Origin: Eubacterium sp. ER2
GTDB lineage: Bacteria > Bacillota > Clostridia > Lachnospirales > Lachnospiraceae
Direction: 5' to 3'
DNA: 64,000 bases
NCBI RefSeq assembly: GCF_000765215.1
Contig: NZ_JPJE01000006.1
Span: 62,001 to 126,000 of the forward strand
Positions 1-8,736 of this stretch are shown in pieces. Under the pieces are notes generated by a model. It had not been told where the DNA came from and ran no database searches. It was given only the letters and a program-made list of their open reading frames with translations. A program made the position numbers and the translations under genes. The stretch's first letter is position 1, and every line of letters starts with the position of its first letter.

Positions 1-1
1 C

Positions 2-19
2 CCGGAGCTGGTGGACTAG
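2..19 (+). CDS. 3' tail of an upstream gene (partial)
   Basis: Five codons (PELVD) followed by TAG end 9 nt before the nspC start, with an AGGAGAGAAAG ribosome binding site between. The spacing suggests one transcript. In many gut bacteria the gene upstream of nspC is carboxynorspermidine synthase, so that identity is plausible, but it is inferred from context only because almost none of the protein is in the window. Confidence 0.45.
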   Translation, partial: PELVD

Positions 20-28
20 GAGAGAAAG

Positions 29-1174
29 ATGAGAGAAAGCAAGATACATACGCCCTGCTACATCGTGCAGGAGCGGGCGCTCAAGGAAAATCTGGAGCAG
101 CTTGCCGGCCTGGCCCGGGAGACGGGATGCCGGATCCTGCTGGCTCAGAAGGCCTTCTCCATGTTCCGGGTCTACCCCCTCATAGGAAACTATCTGGCAG
201 GGACCACAGCCAGCGGCCTCTACGAGGCCAGGCTGGGGGCGGAGTGCATGGGGAAGGAGAACCACATCTTCTCCCCCGCCTACCGGGAGGAGGAGATGGG
301 CGAAATCCTCTCCCTTTGCGGACACGTAGTCCTCAACTCCCCCCAGCAGATACGGAGATACAAGAGGCAGATCCTGGCGGCGGGGAGGAGCCCGGGACTT
401 CGTGTCAATCCGGAGTGCTCCACCCAGGAGGGCCACGCCATCTACGACCCCTGCGCCCCCGGCTCCCGGCTGGGGACTACCCTCTCCCAGCTTGAGAGGG
501 CCCTTGCGGAGACGCCGGACCTGCTGGAGGGGATAGAGGGGCTGCATTTCCACACTCTGTGCGAGCAGGACGCGGACGCCCTGGCAGTGACCCTGGATGC
601 AGTGGTGGAAAAGTTCGGTGTGTACATGGCGAAGATGAAGTGGGTGAACCTGGGCGGAGGACATCATATCACCCGCCCGGGGTACCACATGGAGACGCTG
701 AAGCAGTGCATCCGCCGGGTGCAGAAGCTCTGCGGAGGGACAGTCTATCTGGAGCCCGGGGAGGCGGTGGCGCTGCAGGCCGGGACGCTTCGGACCAGTG
801 TGCTGGAGATCACGGAAAACGGCGTGCAGACAGCCATCCTGGACGCATCTGCCGCCTGCCACATGCCGGATGTACTGGAGATGCCCTACCGCCCGTCCCT
901 TTCCGGGGCAGGCCTTCCGGGCGAAAAGCCTTTTACATACCGTCTGGCAGGCCCCACCTGTCTGGCGGGGGATGTGATCGGAGACTACTCCTTTGACCGG
1001 CCCCTGGAGACCGGGGACGTGCTGGAGTTCCAGGACATGGCCATCTACTCCATGGTAAAAAACAATACATTCAACGGCATGGCCCTTCCGGATATTGTCC
1101 TTGAGAGGGAGGACGGGAGCAGGGAACTGGTGCGCCGGTTCGGCTATGAGGATTTTAAAGGCAGGCTTTCGTAA
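29..1174 (+). CDS. nspC: Carboxynorspermidine/carboxyspermidine decarboxylase
   Basis: A PLP-dependent decarboxylase of the alanine-racemase fold (381 aa, normal for NspC). It converts carboxynorspermidine or carboxyspermidine to norspermidine or spermidine in the cytoplasm. The lysine in LAQKAFS (K41) is the expected PLP Schiff base. NLGGGHH, EPGEAV and GPTCLAGD match the phosphate-binding and substrate loops of the family. The start follows an AGGAGAG site. The stop codon lies inside the terminator hairpin. The upstream partner gene is cut off by the window edge. The choice between the norspermidine and spermidine route cannot be read from the sequence. Confidence 0.9.
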   Translation: MRESKIHTPCYIVQERALKENLEQLAGLARETGCRILLAQKAFSMFRVYPLIGNYLAGTTASGLYEARLGAECMGKENHIFSPAYREEEMGEILSLCGHVVLNSPQQIRRYKRQILAAGRSPGLRVNPECSTQEGHAIYDPCAPGSRLGTTLSQLERALAETPDLLEGIEGLHFHTLCEQDADALAVTLDAVVEKFGVYMAKMKWVNLGGGHHITRPGYHMETLKQCIRRVQKLCGGTVYLEPGEAVALQAGTLRTSVLEITENGVQTAILDASAACHMPDVLEMPYRPSLSGAGLPGEKPFTYRLAGPTCLAGDVIGDYSFDRPLETGDVLEFQDMAIYSMVKNNTFNGMALPDIVLEREDGSRELVRRFGYEDFKGRLS

Positions 1175-1185
1175 GCCTGCCTTTT
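1157..1185 (+). terminator. Intrinsic terminator of nspC
   Basis: A perfect 12-bp stem (1157-1168 with 1173-1184), loop TCGT, ends in a short T run. The nspC stop codon TAA (1172-1174) spans the loop and the start of the right arm, so the terminator is built into the gene end. Confidence 0.85.
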
Positions 1186-1204
1186 CCGTGGCCGTGCGGG
1201 AAGC

Positions 1205-2083
1205 TCAGAATTCCCGCACGCCGTACTGATCCCTGTACTGCTTCAGCGTCATGCCGGTGTGCTTCTTGAAGGTCTTTCCCAGATGGCTCTGAGAAGAAAA
1301 GCCCAGGTAGGCGGCGATCTCACTGTAGGAGTAGGGGGAGTAGGAGAGCAGGTTTTTTGTCAGCCCGACCTTTTCGCGCAGGATAAAATCCGTGATGGTG
1401 AGACCCTCGTGCTGGCGGAAGATCTCGGACAGATAATTGGCGTTCAGGTACAGCTCGTCGGCAATGTCCTGGATGCGGATTTTTTCATGGAGATGCTTGA
1501 ATATATAGTCCTTGCACTGGTCCACCCGGGGGTTCTGGTCTTTCCTTGGCCGGCCTGCCTTCTGGGAATTTAAGTCCGCCACCATCTCTGCATATTTGAA
1601 TTCAAACTGGTGCATCATGTTCAGCAGGACAGCCGTGTCTGATTCCTCCTCCAGCTTCTGGATGAAGACGTCGCTCATGGAGAAGGATACCTCCGGGAGA
1701 AGGCCGCCTCTGATGGCTGCACGGCTTGCCAGCGTGACCACCACAATGCCCCGGTTGCGCATGTGGCGGACCTCGTCTTTGGCCAGTGTCCCGATCTTTC
1801 CCGTGTAGTCCTCCTGCAGGCTGCGCCGGAGCATGCCGATGTCCCCGTGCTCGATGCTGGAGAACTCCCGCAGCTCCTGGTCGTAAGGATTGTGGGGCTG
1901 CTCCTGCTCCCTCCGGTCAAAGACCAGGGAGGAGAAGTCCTCCATGATGGCGTCGTCCATGGAGCTGTCCATGCAGTTGGCGGTCACCAGGTCGTCCCGG
2001 GAGAGGAAGCTGGTGTGCAGCAGGTTGTAGACGAGGAGCACATGGGAGGTGAAGTCGGAGAACTCGCACTCCGGGGCAGACAT
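1205..2083 (-). pseudogene. AraC-family regulator, N-terminally truncated
   Basis: The C-terminal ~100 residues form a complete AraC/XylS DNA-binding region with two helix-turn-helix motifs (IQDIADELYLNANYLSE and YSEIAAYLGFSSQSHLGK). The middle part (EQEQPHNPYDQE, GIGTLAKDE-like segment, TLASRAAIRGG) matches the long regulators of about 400 aa found beside glycosidase genes in Lachnospiraceae. Only 292 aa remain: family-like sequence begins around FSDFTSHVLL (near 2062), and the ATG at 2081-2083 has no ribosome binding site, because the bases upstream of it belong to the opposing GH42 remnant. About 100 N-terminal residues appear lost. It probably once controlled the divergent GH42. The family assignment is secure; the truncation is inferred from remembered homologues. 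Confidence 0.7.
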
Positions 2084-2090
2084 TGCCCAG

Positions 2091-3332
2091 GACGGGTATT
2101 CCTATTGCGTACAGCCGGATCTCAATCACTATGAGGCATCGAAGTGCGTAGACCTTGCGGGCACGGATATCTACTTTCCCACCCAGGATGAGCTGACCGG
2201 AACGGAGGCAGCATTTGGCGGGGACTCCATACGAAGCCTGAAGAATGAAAATTATCTGGTGCTGGAGAGCCAGACTCAGGCATTCAAGTACTGGACTCCT
2301 TATCCGGGACAGCTCCGGCTCCACGCCTACAGCCACCTGGCCAGCGGCGCTATAGGGGAGCTCTACTGGAACTGGCACTCTATCCACAACGGGTATGAGA
2401 CCTACTGGCGCGGCATACTGAGCCATGACCTGCTTCCAAATCCGGCCTACACAGAGATATGCGATATCGGCCGGGAATGGAAGGAACACGGGGCGGAGCT
2501 GGCCGGGCTGAAGAAAAAGAACCGGATTGCTCTCCTTGTGGACAACCGCTCACTGACTGCTCTTCAGTGGTTCCCCATTGACAGGGACTTAAGCTACAAC
2601 GATGTGGTCCGGTGGATGTACGACAGCCTCTATGAGCTGAACCTGGAGTGCGACGTGGTGGACGCCCACGCCCTGGAGGAGGACCGTTACGATATGATCG
2701 TCACCCCGGCCCTCTACTGCGCCGGGGAGGAGCTCATTCACCGCCTTGACGCCTTTGTAAAGCGGGGCGGAGTCCTTGTCAGCTCCTTTCGCTCCTTTGT
2801 GGCGGATGAGCACTCCAGCGTGTACCCGGATGTCCAGCCCCATGGACTGACGGACTGCTTCGGAATGACCTACAATCAGTTCACAGAGCCCGGCAGGACT
2901 TCCATCGCAGGAGAGAAGGTCCGGTATTTTATGGAGCTTCTAAAGCCGGAGACAGCGGAGGCGAAGGCATCCTATGCGCACCCCTACTGGGGGCAGTACG
3001 CGGGGATCACGAGGAACCGCTGCGGAGCCGGAGCTGCCTGGTACGTGGGCTGCTGCACGGAGAAGAGGCTTCTGAAGGATGTGTACAGGCAGGCAGCGGC
3101 AGACGCGGGAATTTCCCTGCCATCCTGTGAGTGGCCTGTCACTCTCAGAAGCAGTGAGACAGAGGACGGGAGAAGGCTGCACTTTATCCTCCACTACAGC
3201 CAGGAGGAGCGGACAATCCCCTGCCCCTTTGATCACGGGACAGACATTCTGACAGGGAAAAGCTATGACAGGCAGGCTCCGATCCATCTGAAGGACTGGG
3301 ATGTGGTGATCCTGGAGGAGAGACGGAAGTAA
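2091..3332 (+). pseudogene. GH42 beta-galactosidase, N-terminal part missing
   Basis: From GYSYCVQPDLNHYEASK (about 2094) onward the frame matches the second half of GH42 beta-galactosidases. It includes the strand with the nucleophile Glu (LVLESQTQ), the PYPGQLRL motif, the SHLASGA helix, and the trimerisation and C-terminal domains. GH42 enzymes are near 680 aa; about 413 remain. Missing are the first ~265 residues, including the acid/base Glu. The nearest ATG (2049) lies inside the opposing AraC gene and encodes unrelated residues. The gene therefore has no credible start or promoter and is presumably not an active galactosidase. GH30 follows 20 nt later, so both were once one operon. Confidence 0.75.
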
Positions 3333-3352
3333 AAGCGTGGAGGAGAGAGGAA

Positions 3353-4705
3353 ATGCTGCATTTATATATGGCAGAGAGCCCGGAGAGACTTTATCCGGAG
3401 CGAAGAGAAGAACAGTATACATTTATCCCGGAGGACGGCACAGAGAACGAGGTGGTCAATCTGTATCCTGACGTCACCTTCCAGACTATGGAGGGCTTTG
3501 GAGGGGCTGTCACAGACGCGGCCGGATATGTGTTTTCCAGGATGGACAAAGCCAGGCAGGAGGAGCTGCTGGACATGTATTTCGGGGAGGAGGGCATGCA
3601 CTACAACCGGGTGCGCCTTCACATGGACAGCTGCGATTTTTCCACCCGGCTCTACTCAGCCGTGGAGGACGAGACAGACGATAATCTGGACACTTTTTCC
3701 TTTGCTCACACGGAAAAACACATGATTCCTCTCCTGGAGGCGGCCCAGAAGAGAGCGGGGAAAAAGCTGAAGATCATGCTCTCCGCCTGGTCTCCGCCGG
3801 AGTTCATGAAGACAAACGGGAGCCGCATCGGAGGCGGCTCCCTGAAAAAGGAGTACTACGGGAGATGGGCCCGGTATCTGTGCCGCTACATTGAGGAGTT
3901 TGAAAAGAGGGGCTATGAGGTGGAGCGCATGTCCCTCCAGAACGAACCCGCCGCCGTGCAGACATGGGACTCCTGCGTCTACACGGTGGAGGAGGAAAAG
4001 ATATTTCTGCGGGATCACCTCTTCCCGGAGATGAAGAAGAGAGGGCTGGAACACGTGGAGATCTTTGGCTGGGACCACAACAAGGAGCGGCTTTTTGAGA
4101 GGGCCCGGGGGCTCATCGATGAGAGGACGGACTCCATGATCACAGGGCTGGCCTTTCACTGGTACAGCGGGGATCATTTTGAGGCCCTGGATCTGGTGCG
4201 GCAGATGTACCCGGACAAGAAGCTGATCCTGTCCGAGAGCTGTCTGGAATTCGGAAAATACGACAAGGACTTGGAGACGGAGAACGCCATCCGCCTCTCC
4301 CACGATATGATCGGGAACCTGAACCACGGCATGTCCGCTTTTTATGACTGGAACATCCTGCTGGACGGCCAGGGCGGCCCCAACCACCAGGACAATTTCT
4401 GTGACTCGCCCTATCTCTACCATGAGGAGGAGGGACGCCTGGAGGAGAGGAGGATCTGCCGGTATTACTGGCATTTCGCCCACTTTATCGAGGCCGGGGC
4501 TGTCCGCATCGCCCACACGAAGTACACGGAGAAGCTGGATATGACGGCCTGGAAAAATCCCTCCGGTGACATTGCCTGCATTTTCATGAACAAGTCAGAC
4601 GAAACGCTGCCGGCGGTGATCCGCATGGAGGGAGAACTCTGTCCTATCGAACTGGAGCCAAGGGCTATCGCCAGCTGCGTGATCAAAGAAGAAAGAGAAG
4701 CATGA
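3353..4705 (+). CDS. GH30 glycoside hydrolase
   Basis: A 450-aa TIM-barrel glycosidase of the GH30 (glucosylceramidase-like) family. It shows QTMEGFGGAVTDAAG at the barrel entry, the acid/base Glu in SLQNEP, and the nucleophile Glu in LILSESC. MLSAWSPPEFMK and the C-terminal beta segment (IACIFMNKS) also fit. Length is normal and both catalytic residues are present, so this member of the locus appears intact. No signal peptide is visible, so it would act in the cytoplasm on imported oligosaccharides. A second ATG at 3368 is an alternative start. Substrate (beta-glucoside, beta-xyloside or beta-fucoside type) cannot be told. It sits between the damaged GH42 and GH43 genes. Confidence 0.85.
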   Translation: MLHLYMAESPERLYPERREEQYTFIPEDGTENEVVNLYPDVTFQTMEGFGGAVTDAAGYVFSRMDKARQEELLDMYFGEEGMHYNRVRLHMDSCDFSTRLYSAVEDETDDNLDTFSFAHTEKHMIPLLEAAQKRAGKKLKIMLSAWSPPEFMKTNGSRIGGGSLKKEYYGRWARYLCRYIEEFEKRGYEVERMSLQNEPAAVQTWDSCVYTVEEEKIFLRDHLFPEMKKRGLEHVEIFGWDHNKERLFERARGLIDERTDSMITGLAFHWYSGDHFEALDLVRQMYPDKKLILSESCLEFGKYDKDLETENAIRLSHDMIGNLNHGMSAFYDWNILLDGQGGPNHQDNFCDSPYLYHEEEGRLEERRICRYYWHFAHFIEAGAVRIAHTKYTEKLDMTAWKNPSGDIACIFMNKSDETLPAVIRMEGELCPIELEPRAIASCVIKEEREA

Positions 4706-4730
4706 GAGAGACTGGAAGGAGAGAACAGAC

Positions 4731-6254
4731 ATGATAACAAATCCAATTATTCCCGGGTTTAATCCCGATCCATGTATATGCCGGAAGGGGGAGGACTACT
4801 ATCTGGCGGTGTCCACATTCGAGTGGATGCCGGGCCTTCCGGTCTACCACTCCAGAGACCTGAAGCACTGGGAGCTGTACACCCATGTGATCACCGACGA
4901 TGAGAAGGTGGACTTAAAGAAGCTGCCATCCGCCAAGGGGATCTGGGCCCCCTGGAGCGAGCCCGTGTATCTCCATTCCTCAGGCTTTGACGCCTCTCTC
5001 TTCCACGACGATGACGGACGCAAGTACGTGGTGGCCCTGGAGTGGGAGACAAGAGAGGGCTACGAGAAGCCGGGAGCCATCTGCATGGTGGAGTATGACC
5101 CGGAGAAGAAGGAGATCAAAGGGTATCCGAAGCGGATCTGGAACGGGGGAACAGACCGGGGCTGCATTGAGGCTCCTCACCTGACCAAGAAAAACGGCTA
5201 TTACTATATTATGTGCGCGGAGGGTGGCACTGGTTATAACCACTGTGTCACCATGGGCCGATCCCGCAGCGTGTGGGGCCCCTACGAGAAGGATCCCACC
5301 AACCCCATCCTTACCTCTGTGCCAGGAGAGTCCTACGAGAGACACAACCCGGATCATTTAAAGCCCAAATACTATAACCCGGACTCCGTCCTTCAGAAGG
5401 CGGGGCACGGCAGCTATGTGGAGACGCCGGCGGGGGAGGTCTACATGGTCTTTCACGTGTCCAGGCCCTTTGTCCCGGAGCTGTGCTGCACTCTGGGACG
5501 GGAGACGGCGATCCAGAAGATGATGTGGACCGAGGACGGGTGGCTCCGGTCTGCCTCCGGAAGCAACATGGCCCAGGAGGAGACGCAGGAGAGCTCTCTG
5601 CCGGAGCGCCCGCTGCCGCAGACGCCGGATTTTGATGACTTTGACAGTGGGGAGCTGGGAAATTGGTACTATGCCCCCAGGATCATTCCCCGGAGATTTG
5701 CGGATGTGAAAGCCAGGCCCGGCTGGGTGCGCCTCCGGGGACAGGAGTCCAGGACGTCCCTCAACAGGGTCAGCATCCTTGCCAGAAAGCTGACAAGTGT
5801 CTACGCCCGGATCACCACGAAGATGGAGTTCCTGCCTGAGGTGCACCAGCACAGTGCGGGCCTCATCCTCTACTACGACAATATGAACTACATCAATCTC
5901 CGGAAATATTACAGCGAGACGCTGGGAGGAAGCGCCCTGTCCATCATCCACCTGGAGAACGGCGTGAAGACGGAGTTCCTCAATACCAGGACTGCTGTGG
6001 AGGACTGTCCCATTTACCTGCGTCTCTGGATCCAGGGGAGAAAGTCCTGGTTCGAGTGGAGCTACGATGGGGAACACTACACGAAGATCGGCCGGATCTT
6101 TGAGACGGCGAAATTCTCTGACGAGTACTGCCAGTACGGGGAATTCACCGGCACGATGGTAGGCCTGACCTGCGCGGACAGGGTGAGGCACCAGCACTGT
6201 GCGGATTTTGATTTCTTCGAGTACATCGCCGATGAGACAAAGCCGGTAGATTAG
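4731..6254 (+). CDS. GH43 beta-xylosidase-like, with apparent in-frame internal deletion
   Basis: A 507-aa protein with a five-bladed propeller and C-terminal beta-sandwich, as in GH43 beta-xylosidases (usually ~535 aa). The catalytic base D13 (GFNPDP), the pKa-modulating D87 (SSGFDASLF) and the acid E147 (CIEAPHL) are all there, as are AEGGTGYNH and GRETAIQ. However the motif GIWAP (70-74) runs directly into WSEPVYL (75-81). In homologues about 39 residues, including the YTDVK and HNYLVT strands, lie between these. The join is in frame near 4950-4955. Loss of propeller strands would likely impair folding or activity. It follows GH30 by 25 nt with a good ribosome binding site. Confidence 0.8.
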   Translation: MITNPIIPGFNPDPCICRKGEDYYLAVSTFEWMPGLPVYHSRDLKHWELYTHVITDDEKVDLKKLPSAKGIWAPWSEPVYLHSSGFDASLFHDDDGRKYVVALEWETREGYEKPGAICMVEYDPEKKEIKGYPKRIWNGGTDRGCIEAPHLTKKNGYYYIMCAEGGTGYNHCVTMGRSRSVWGPYEKDPTNPILTSVPGESYERHNPDHLKPKYYNPDSVLQKAGHGSYVETPAGEVYMVFHVSRPFVPELCCTLGRETAIQKMMWTEDGWLRSASGSNMAQEETQESSLPERPLPQTPDFDDFDSGELGNWYYAPRIIPRRFADVKARPGWVRLRGQESRTSLNRVSILARKLTSVYARITTKMEFLPEVHQHSAGLILYYDNMNYINLRKYYSETLGGSALSIIHLENGVKTEFLNTRTAVEDCPIYLRLWIQGRKSWFEWSYDGEHYTKIGRIFETAKFSDEYCQYGEFTGTMVGLTCADRVRHQHCADFDFFEYIADETKPVD

Positions 6255-6260
6255 TATATG

Positions 6261-6300
6261 GGGACGTAATATTTTTCAAAAGTATTACGTCCCTCTTTCT
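6261..6300 (+). terminator. Terminator after GH43
   Basis: An 11-bp perfect stem (6261-6271 with 6283-6293) around an A/T-rich loop is followed by TCTTTCT. It closes the glycosidase operon. Confidence 0.8.
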
Positions 6301-6343
6301 ATGTCACATATTCTTGCGGCGGCGGTGGAAGTGTGCTATCCTG

Positions 6344-6371
6344 TTGACAGGCATTATTTTTCTCATATTCT
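6344..6371 (+). promoter_or_regulatory. Candidate promoter for the Rpn-like gene
   Basis: TTGACA (6344-6349) and TATTCT (6366-6371) are separated by 16 nt, leaving a ~170-nt leader before the next gene. The 6301-6542 gap holds two short open frames that look non-coding; nothing else was recognised there. Confidence 0.45.
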
Positions 6372-6542
6372 TATGTGGCATCTGTCATGTCAAAGAAGGG
6401 CCGGGAGTATCTCCGGCGTTCCTGTCAGAAATCTTAATGCTTATTTTCACAATCAGAGTAAGCAGAGAGGTTTCAAAGGAAGGAGAGAAATATTTCTGAA
6501 TGTCTTCTGAGGCCTCCTGCGAAAATTAAAGGAGGAGGGCCT

Positions 6543-7310
6543 ATGGAACAGAAGACAAGGCTGCAGTGGCACCCGGCGTTTGCAGCTGTTCTCAGGATTG
6601 AGCTGGAGAAGGAGCTTGACCGGCTGGAGATTGAAGATGAGGTCCAGCTGACGAAAAAACCGCTGCAGATGGATGTGTTGCTCATCAAAAAGGACGGGGA
6701 GAAGCCAATCGAAAAGAATATTGGCCGCATTTTCAGGAAGCACAATATCATTGAGTACAAGTCGCCGGGAGATAGCCTGAGTGTAAACGATTTCTATAAA
6801 GTATACGGCTATGCATGTATTTACCAGTCTGACACGGACAGGGTGATGGAGATCCGTCCGCAGGAGCTGACGCTGACATTTGTGTGCAGCCGTTTTCCGA
6901 GAAAGCTGCTGCAGCATTTGCGGGGCAATCTGCGCAGGGGCAGAGAGATTGAAGAGCTGATGGAGAGGTATGAGGAACACAGTCATTCCCGGTGGTATCA
7001 GTCGGCGATGGATCTGATCGTCCGGGCCAACTGGGAGAAAGTGAAGGAGGAGAAGGATATGTGCGAAGCGTTAAGAGAACTGTTTGCGGATGAGCTTCAG
7101 GAGTCGGAAGATGCTGGAGCGGAGAAGCAGATCATTTCCGTCGTGTGTAAGAAGCTGGAGAAAAACAGAGGGGTGTCTGAGATTTCTGAGGCCTTGGAGG
7201 AGCCGGAGGAAAAGATCCGCCTCATCTGTGAGGCCGCCGCGGACTATGCGCCGGATTATGACGTAGATAAAATATACAATAAGCTGAGAGAAGGAGAGAG
7301 CAGGAAATGA
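6543..7310 (+). CDS. Rpn-type PD-(D/E)XK nuclease-like protein, internally shortened
   Basis: This resembles a Lachnospiraceae family related to Rpn/PD-(D/E)XK nucleases. The KPLQMDVLLIKK strand (D44), EYKSP (E71, K73) and a VNDFYKVYGYACIYQ helix form the nuclease core. The C-terminal half (YQSAMDLIVRAN, MCEALRELF, then a helical tail) is also typical. Family members are ~320-340 aa; this one is 255. The core end (RKLLQHL, ~126) joins NLRRGREIEEL directly, where relatives carry an extra beta-rich segment (PGIYYV...VTGEL type). An in-frame deletion near 6920 is the likely cause. The role of stand-alone members is unknown. It overlaps yfcE by 4 nt. Confidence 0.6.
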   Translation: MEQKTRLQWHPAFAAVLRIELEKELDRLEIEDEVQLTKKPLQMDVLLIKKDGEKPIEKNIGRIFRKHNIIEYKSPGDSLSVNDFYKVYGYACIYQSDTDRVMEIRPQELTLTFVCSRFPRKLLQHLRGNLRRGREIEELMERYEEHSHSRWYQSAMDLIVRANWEKVKEEKDMCEALRELFADELQESEDAGAEKQIISVVCKKLEKNRGVSEISEALEEPEEKIRLICEAAADYAPDYDVDKIYNKLREGESRK

Positions 7311-7852
7311 AGATACTGATCGCATCTGACATACACGGGAGCGCCTATTACTGCCGCTGCCTTTTGGAGAGATACCGGGAGGAGAAGCCGGATAAGCTGC
7401 TCCTTCTGGGGGATATCCTCTATCACGGCCCCAGGAACGACCTGCCCCGCGAGTACGCGCCCAAGGAAGTGCTGGCTATGCTCAACAAGGTGAAGGAGGA
7501 AATCCTGTGCGTCCGGGGGAACTGTGACACGGAGGTGGATCAGATGGTGCTGGAGTTCCCAATCCTGGCGGATTACTGCATTTTGTATACCGGAGACAGG
7601 ATGATCTTCGCAACCCACGGGCATCAGCACAATACAGCCCATCCCCCTATGCTGAAAGAGGGAGACATTCTTCTGCACGGGCACACCCATGTGCCGGTGC
7701 TTGAGGAGTTTGATGGAAAATACTATATCAATCCCGGATCCGTGTCCATTCCAAAGGAGAACAGTGCCCACAGCTATATGATGCTGGAGGACGGCGTGTT
7801 CACCTGGAAGGATGTGGAGACGGGAGAGACATACAAGGAGGCAGCGCTGTAG
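7307..7852 (+). CDS. yfcE: YfcE/MJ0936-type metallophosphoesterase
   Basis: A small calcineurin-like phosphodiesterase (181 aa, full length). The metal-binding motifs are all present: SDIHGS, GDILYHG, RGNCD, THGH and GHTHVP. The GSVSIPKE segment is typical of the YfcE subfamily, which hydrolyses phosphodiesters such as bis-pNPP in vitro; the physiological substrate is unknown. The start overlaps the preceding stop (ATGA), so translation is coupled. Its stop codon lies in the loop of the terminator hairpin. Confidence 0.88.
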   Translation: MKILIASDIHGSAYYCRCLLERYREEKPDKLLLLGDILYHGPRNDLPREYAPKEVLAMLNKVKEEILCVRGNCDTEVDQMVLEFPILADYCILYTGDRMIFATHGHQHNTAHPPMLKEGDILLHGHTHVPVLEEFDGKYYINPGSVSIPKENSAHSYMMLEDGVFTWKDVETGETYKEAAL

Positions 7853-7867
7853 GGCGCTGCCTCCTTT
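7835..7867 (+). terminator. Terminator overlapping the yfcE stop
   Basis: A perfect 13-bp stem (7835-7847 with 7854-7866) with a 6-nt loop containing the stop codon (7850-7852). The T run is short (3 T). Confidence 0.75.
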
Positions 7868-7884
7868 ATGCCGGGCAGTTTTCC

Positions 7885-8514
7885 TCATGCCCGTGCGGCT
7901 CTTTTTTTCCCGTACCGCAGCGGTTCCGACACATGTCTTCGGAAGAAGGCAATGACAGGCCCCATGAAAAAGGCTGTGATCACAGTGCCAATCCCCACCG
8001 TGGCATGCAGGGAGAAGCCGATGACAACACAGATTACATCGGTGGTGATGCGAAGATACTGGAACTGGAACCGGGTGTGGGCGTCCAGGTACAGGGCGAT
8101 GACATCGTAGGTGGACACGCCCAGATCTGCTGTGAAATACAGAGCGGCAGCCAGGCTGACGAGAAGGACACCCGCCACAAGAAAGACGCATTTCAGAGCG
8201 AGGCCGGGATGGGGGAAGAGAGTGTCCCAGACCCATCCGGAGAACTCGGCCACATAGCCCAGGAGAAAGAGGTTGATAAAGGTGCCCAGACCGATCTTTG
8301 CCCTGTCCATGAAGAACATGGCGGCCAGCAGGATCAGATTCAGAATCATATAAAAGGTGCCAAAGCCTATGGAGGTCAGATTCCACACACCGTGGGCAAA
8401 GACCTGGAAGGGATCCATGCCGAAATCAGAGAAGTTGAACATGCCCACGGCGATACCGTTCAGGGTGATCCCGCAGACAGTCATCAGGATACGTCTTGTC
8501 TTTTCGTTTTTCAT
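7885..8514 (-). CDS. YczE/YitT-like multipass membrane protein
   Basis: A 209-aa protein with about five hydrophobic segments. The pattern (short cytoplasmic start, GIAVGMFNFSDFGMDPFQVF, later TADLGVSTYDVIALYL) is that of the YczE/DUF6198 family, whose function is not established. The ATG at 8514 is preferred over an upstream in-frame one (8622) because AAAGGAGAG lies just upstream of it. It is divergent from the AraC gene and convergent with yfcE. A second, more distant relative lies at 48622-49290. Confidence 0.75.
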   Translation of the reverse strand: MKNEKTRRILMTVCGITLNGIAVGMFNFSDFGMDPFQVFAHGVWNLTSIGFGTFYMILNLILLAAMFFMDRAKIGLGTFINLFLLGYVAEFSGWVWDTLFPHPGLALKCVFLVAGVLLVSLAAALYFTADLGVSTYDVIALYLDAHTRFQFQYLRITTDVICVVIGFSLHATVGIGTVITAFFMGPVIAFFRRHVSEPLRYGKKRAARA

Positions 8515-8591
8515 CACTTTATCTCTCCTTTGCGATTGAACAGGCAGTACCGGAAATGCTTCTGTCAGGACTCGCCAACAGCCTGGTTTGA

Positions 8592-8618
8592 GGCAGCCTG
8601 TCCTGTAATCGGGCTGCC
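8592..8618. other. Hairpin in the divergent intergenic region
   Basis: GGCAGCC (8592-8598) pairs with GGCTGCC (8612-8618). It lies just upstream of the rightward promoter and within the leader of the leftward gene. A protein-binding site or mRNA hairpin is possible. Confidence 0.35.
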
Positions 8619-8622
8619 CCAC

Positions 8623-8650
8623 TTGACATACCGGGTGTATACTATATAAT
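8623..8650 (+). promoter_or_regulatory. Promoter of the AraC-SmsCB operon
   Basis: TTGACA (8623-8628), 16-nt spacer, TATAAT (8645-8650): a near-consensus housekeeping promoter ~85 nt upstream of the AraC start. Confidence 0.75.
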
Positions 8651-8736
8651 TATAGTGCCGGAAACATCCAGCGTCTGTCAAATTCAGACCAATTTATATA
8701 ATATTTGTACCAGAAATGATAAAGGAGGGGACATGC

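Noticed and set aside
2049-2090. ATG at 2049 as the start of the GH42 protein
   Set aside because: The first ~14 residues are antisense to the AraC gene and unrelated to GH42; there is no ribosome binding site.
6301-6510. Two overlapping short frames (69 and 61 aa) before the Rpn-like gene
   Set aside because: No ribosome binding site or known motif; one starts in the terminator's T run. The hydrophobic one overlaps a likely promoter.
7256-8386. 376-aa minus-strand frame across yfcE and the YczE-like gene
   Set aside because: It is antisense or out of frame to two recognised genes, has a low-complexity Cys/His/Ser/Arg-rich product and no ribosome binding site.
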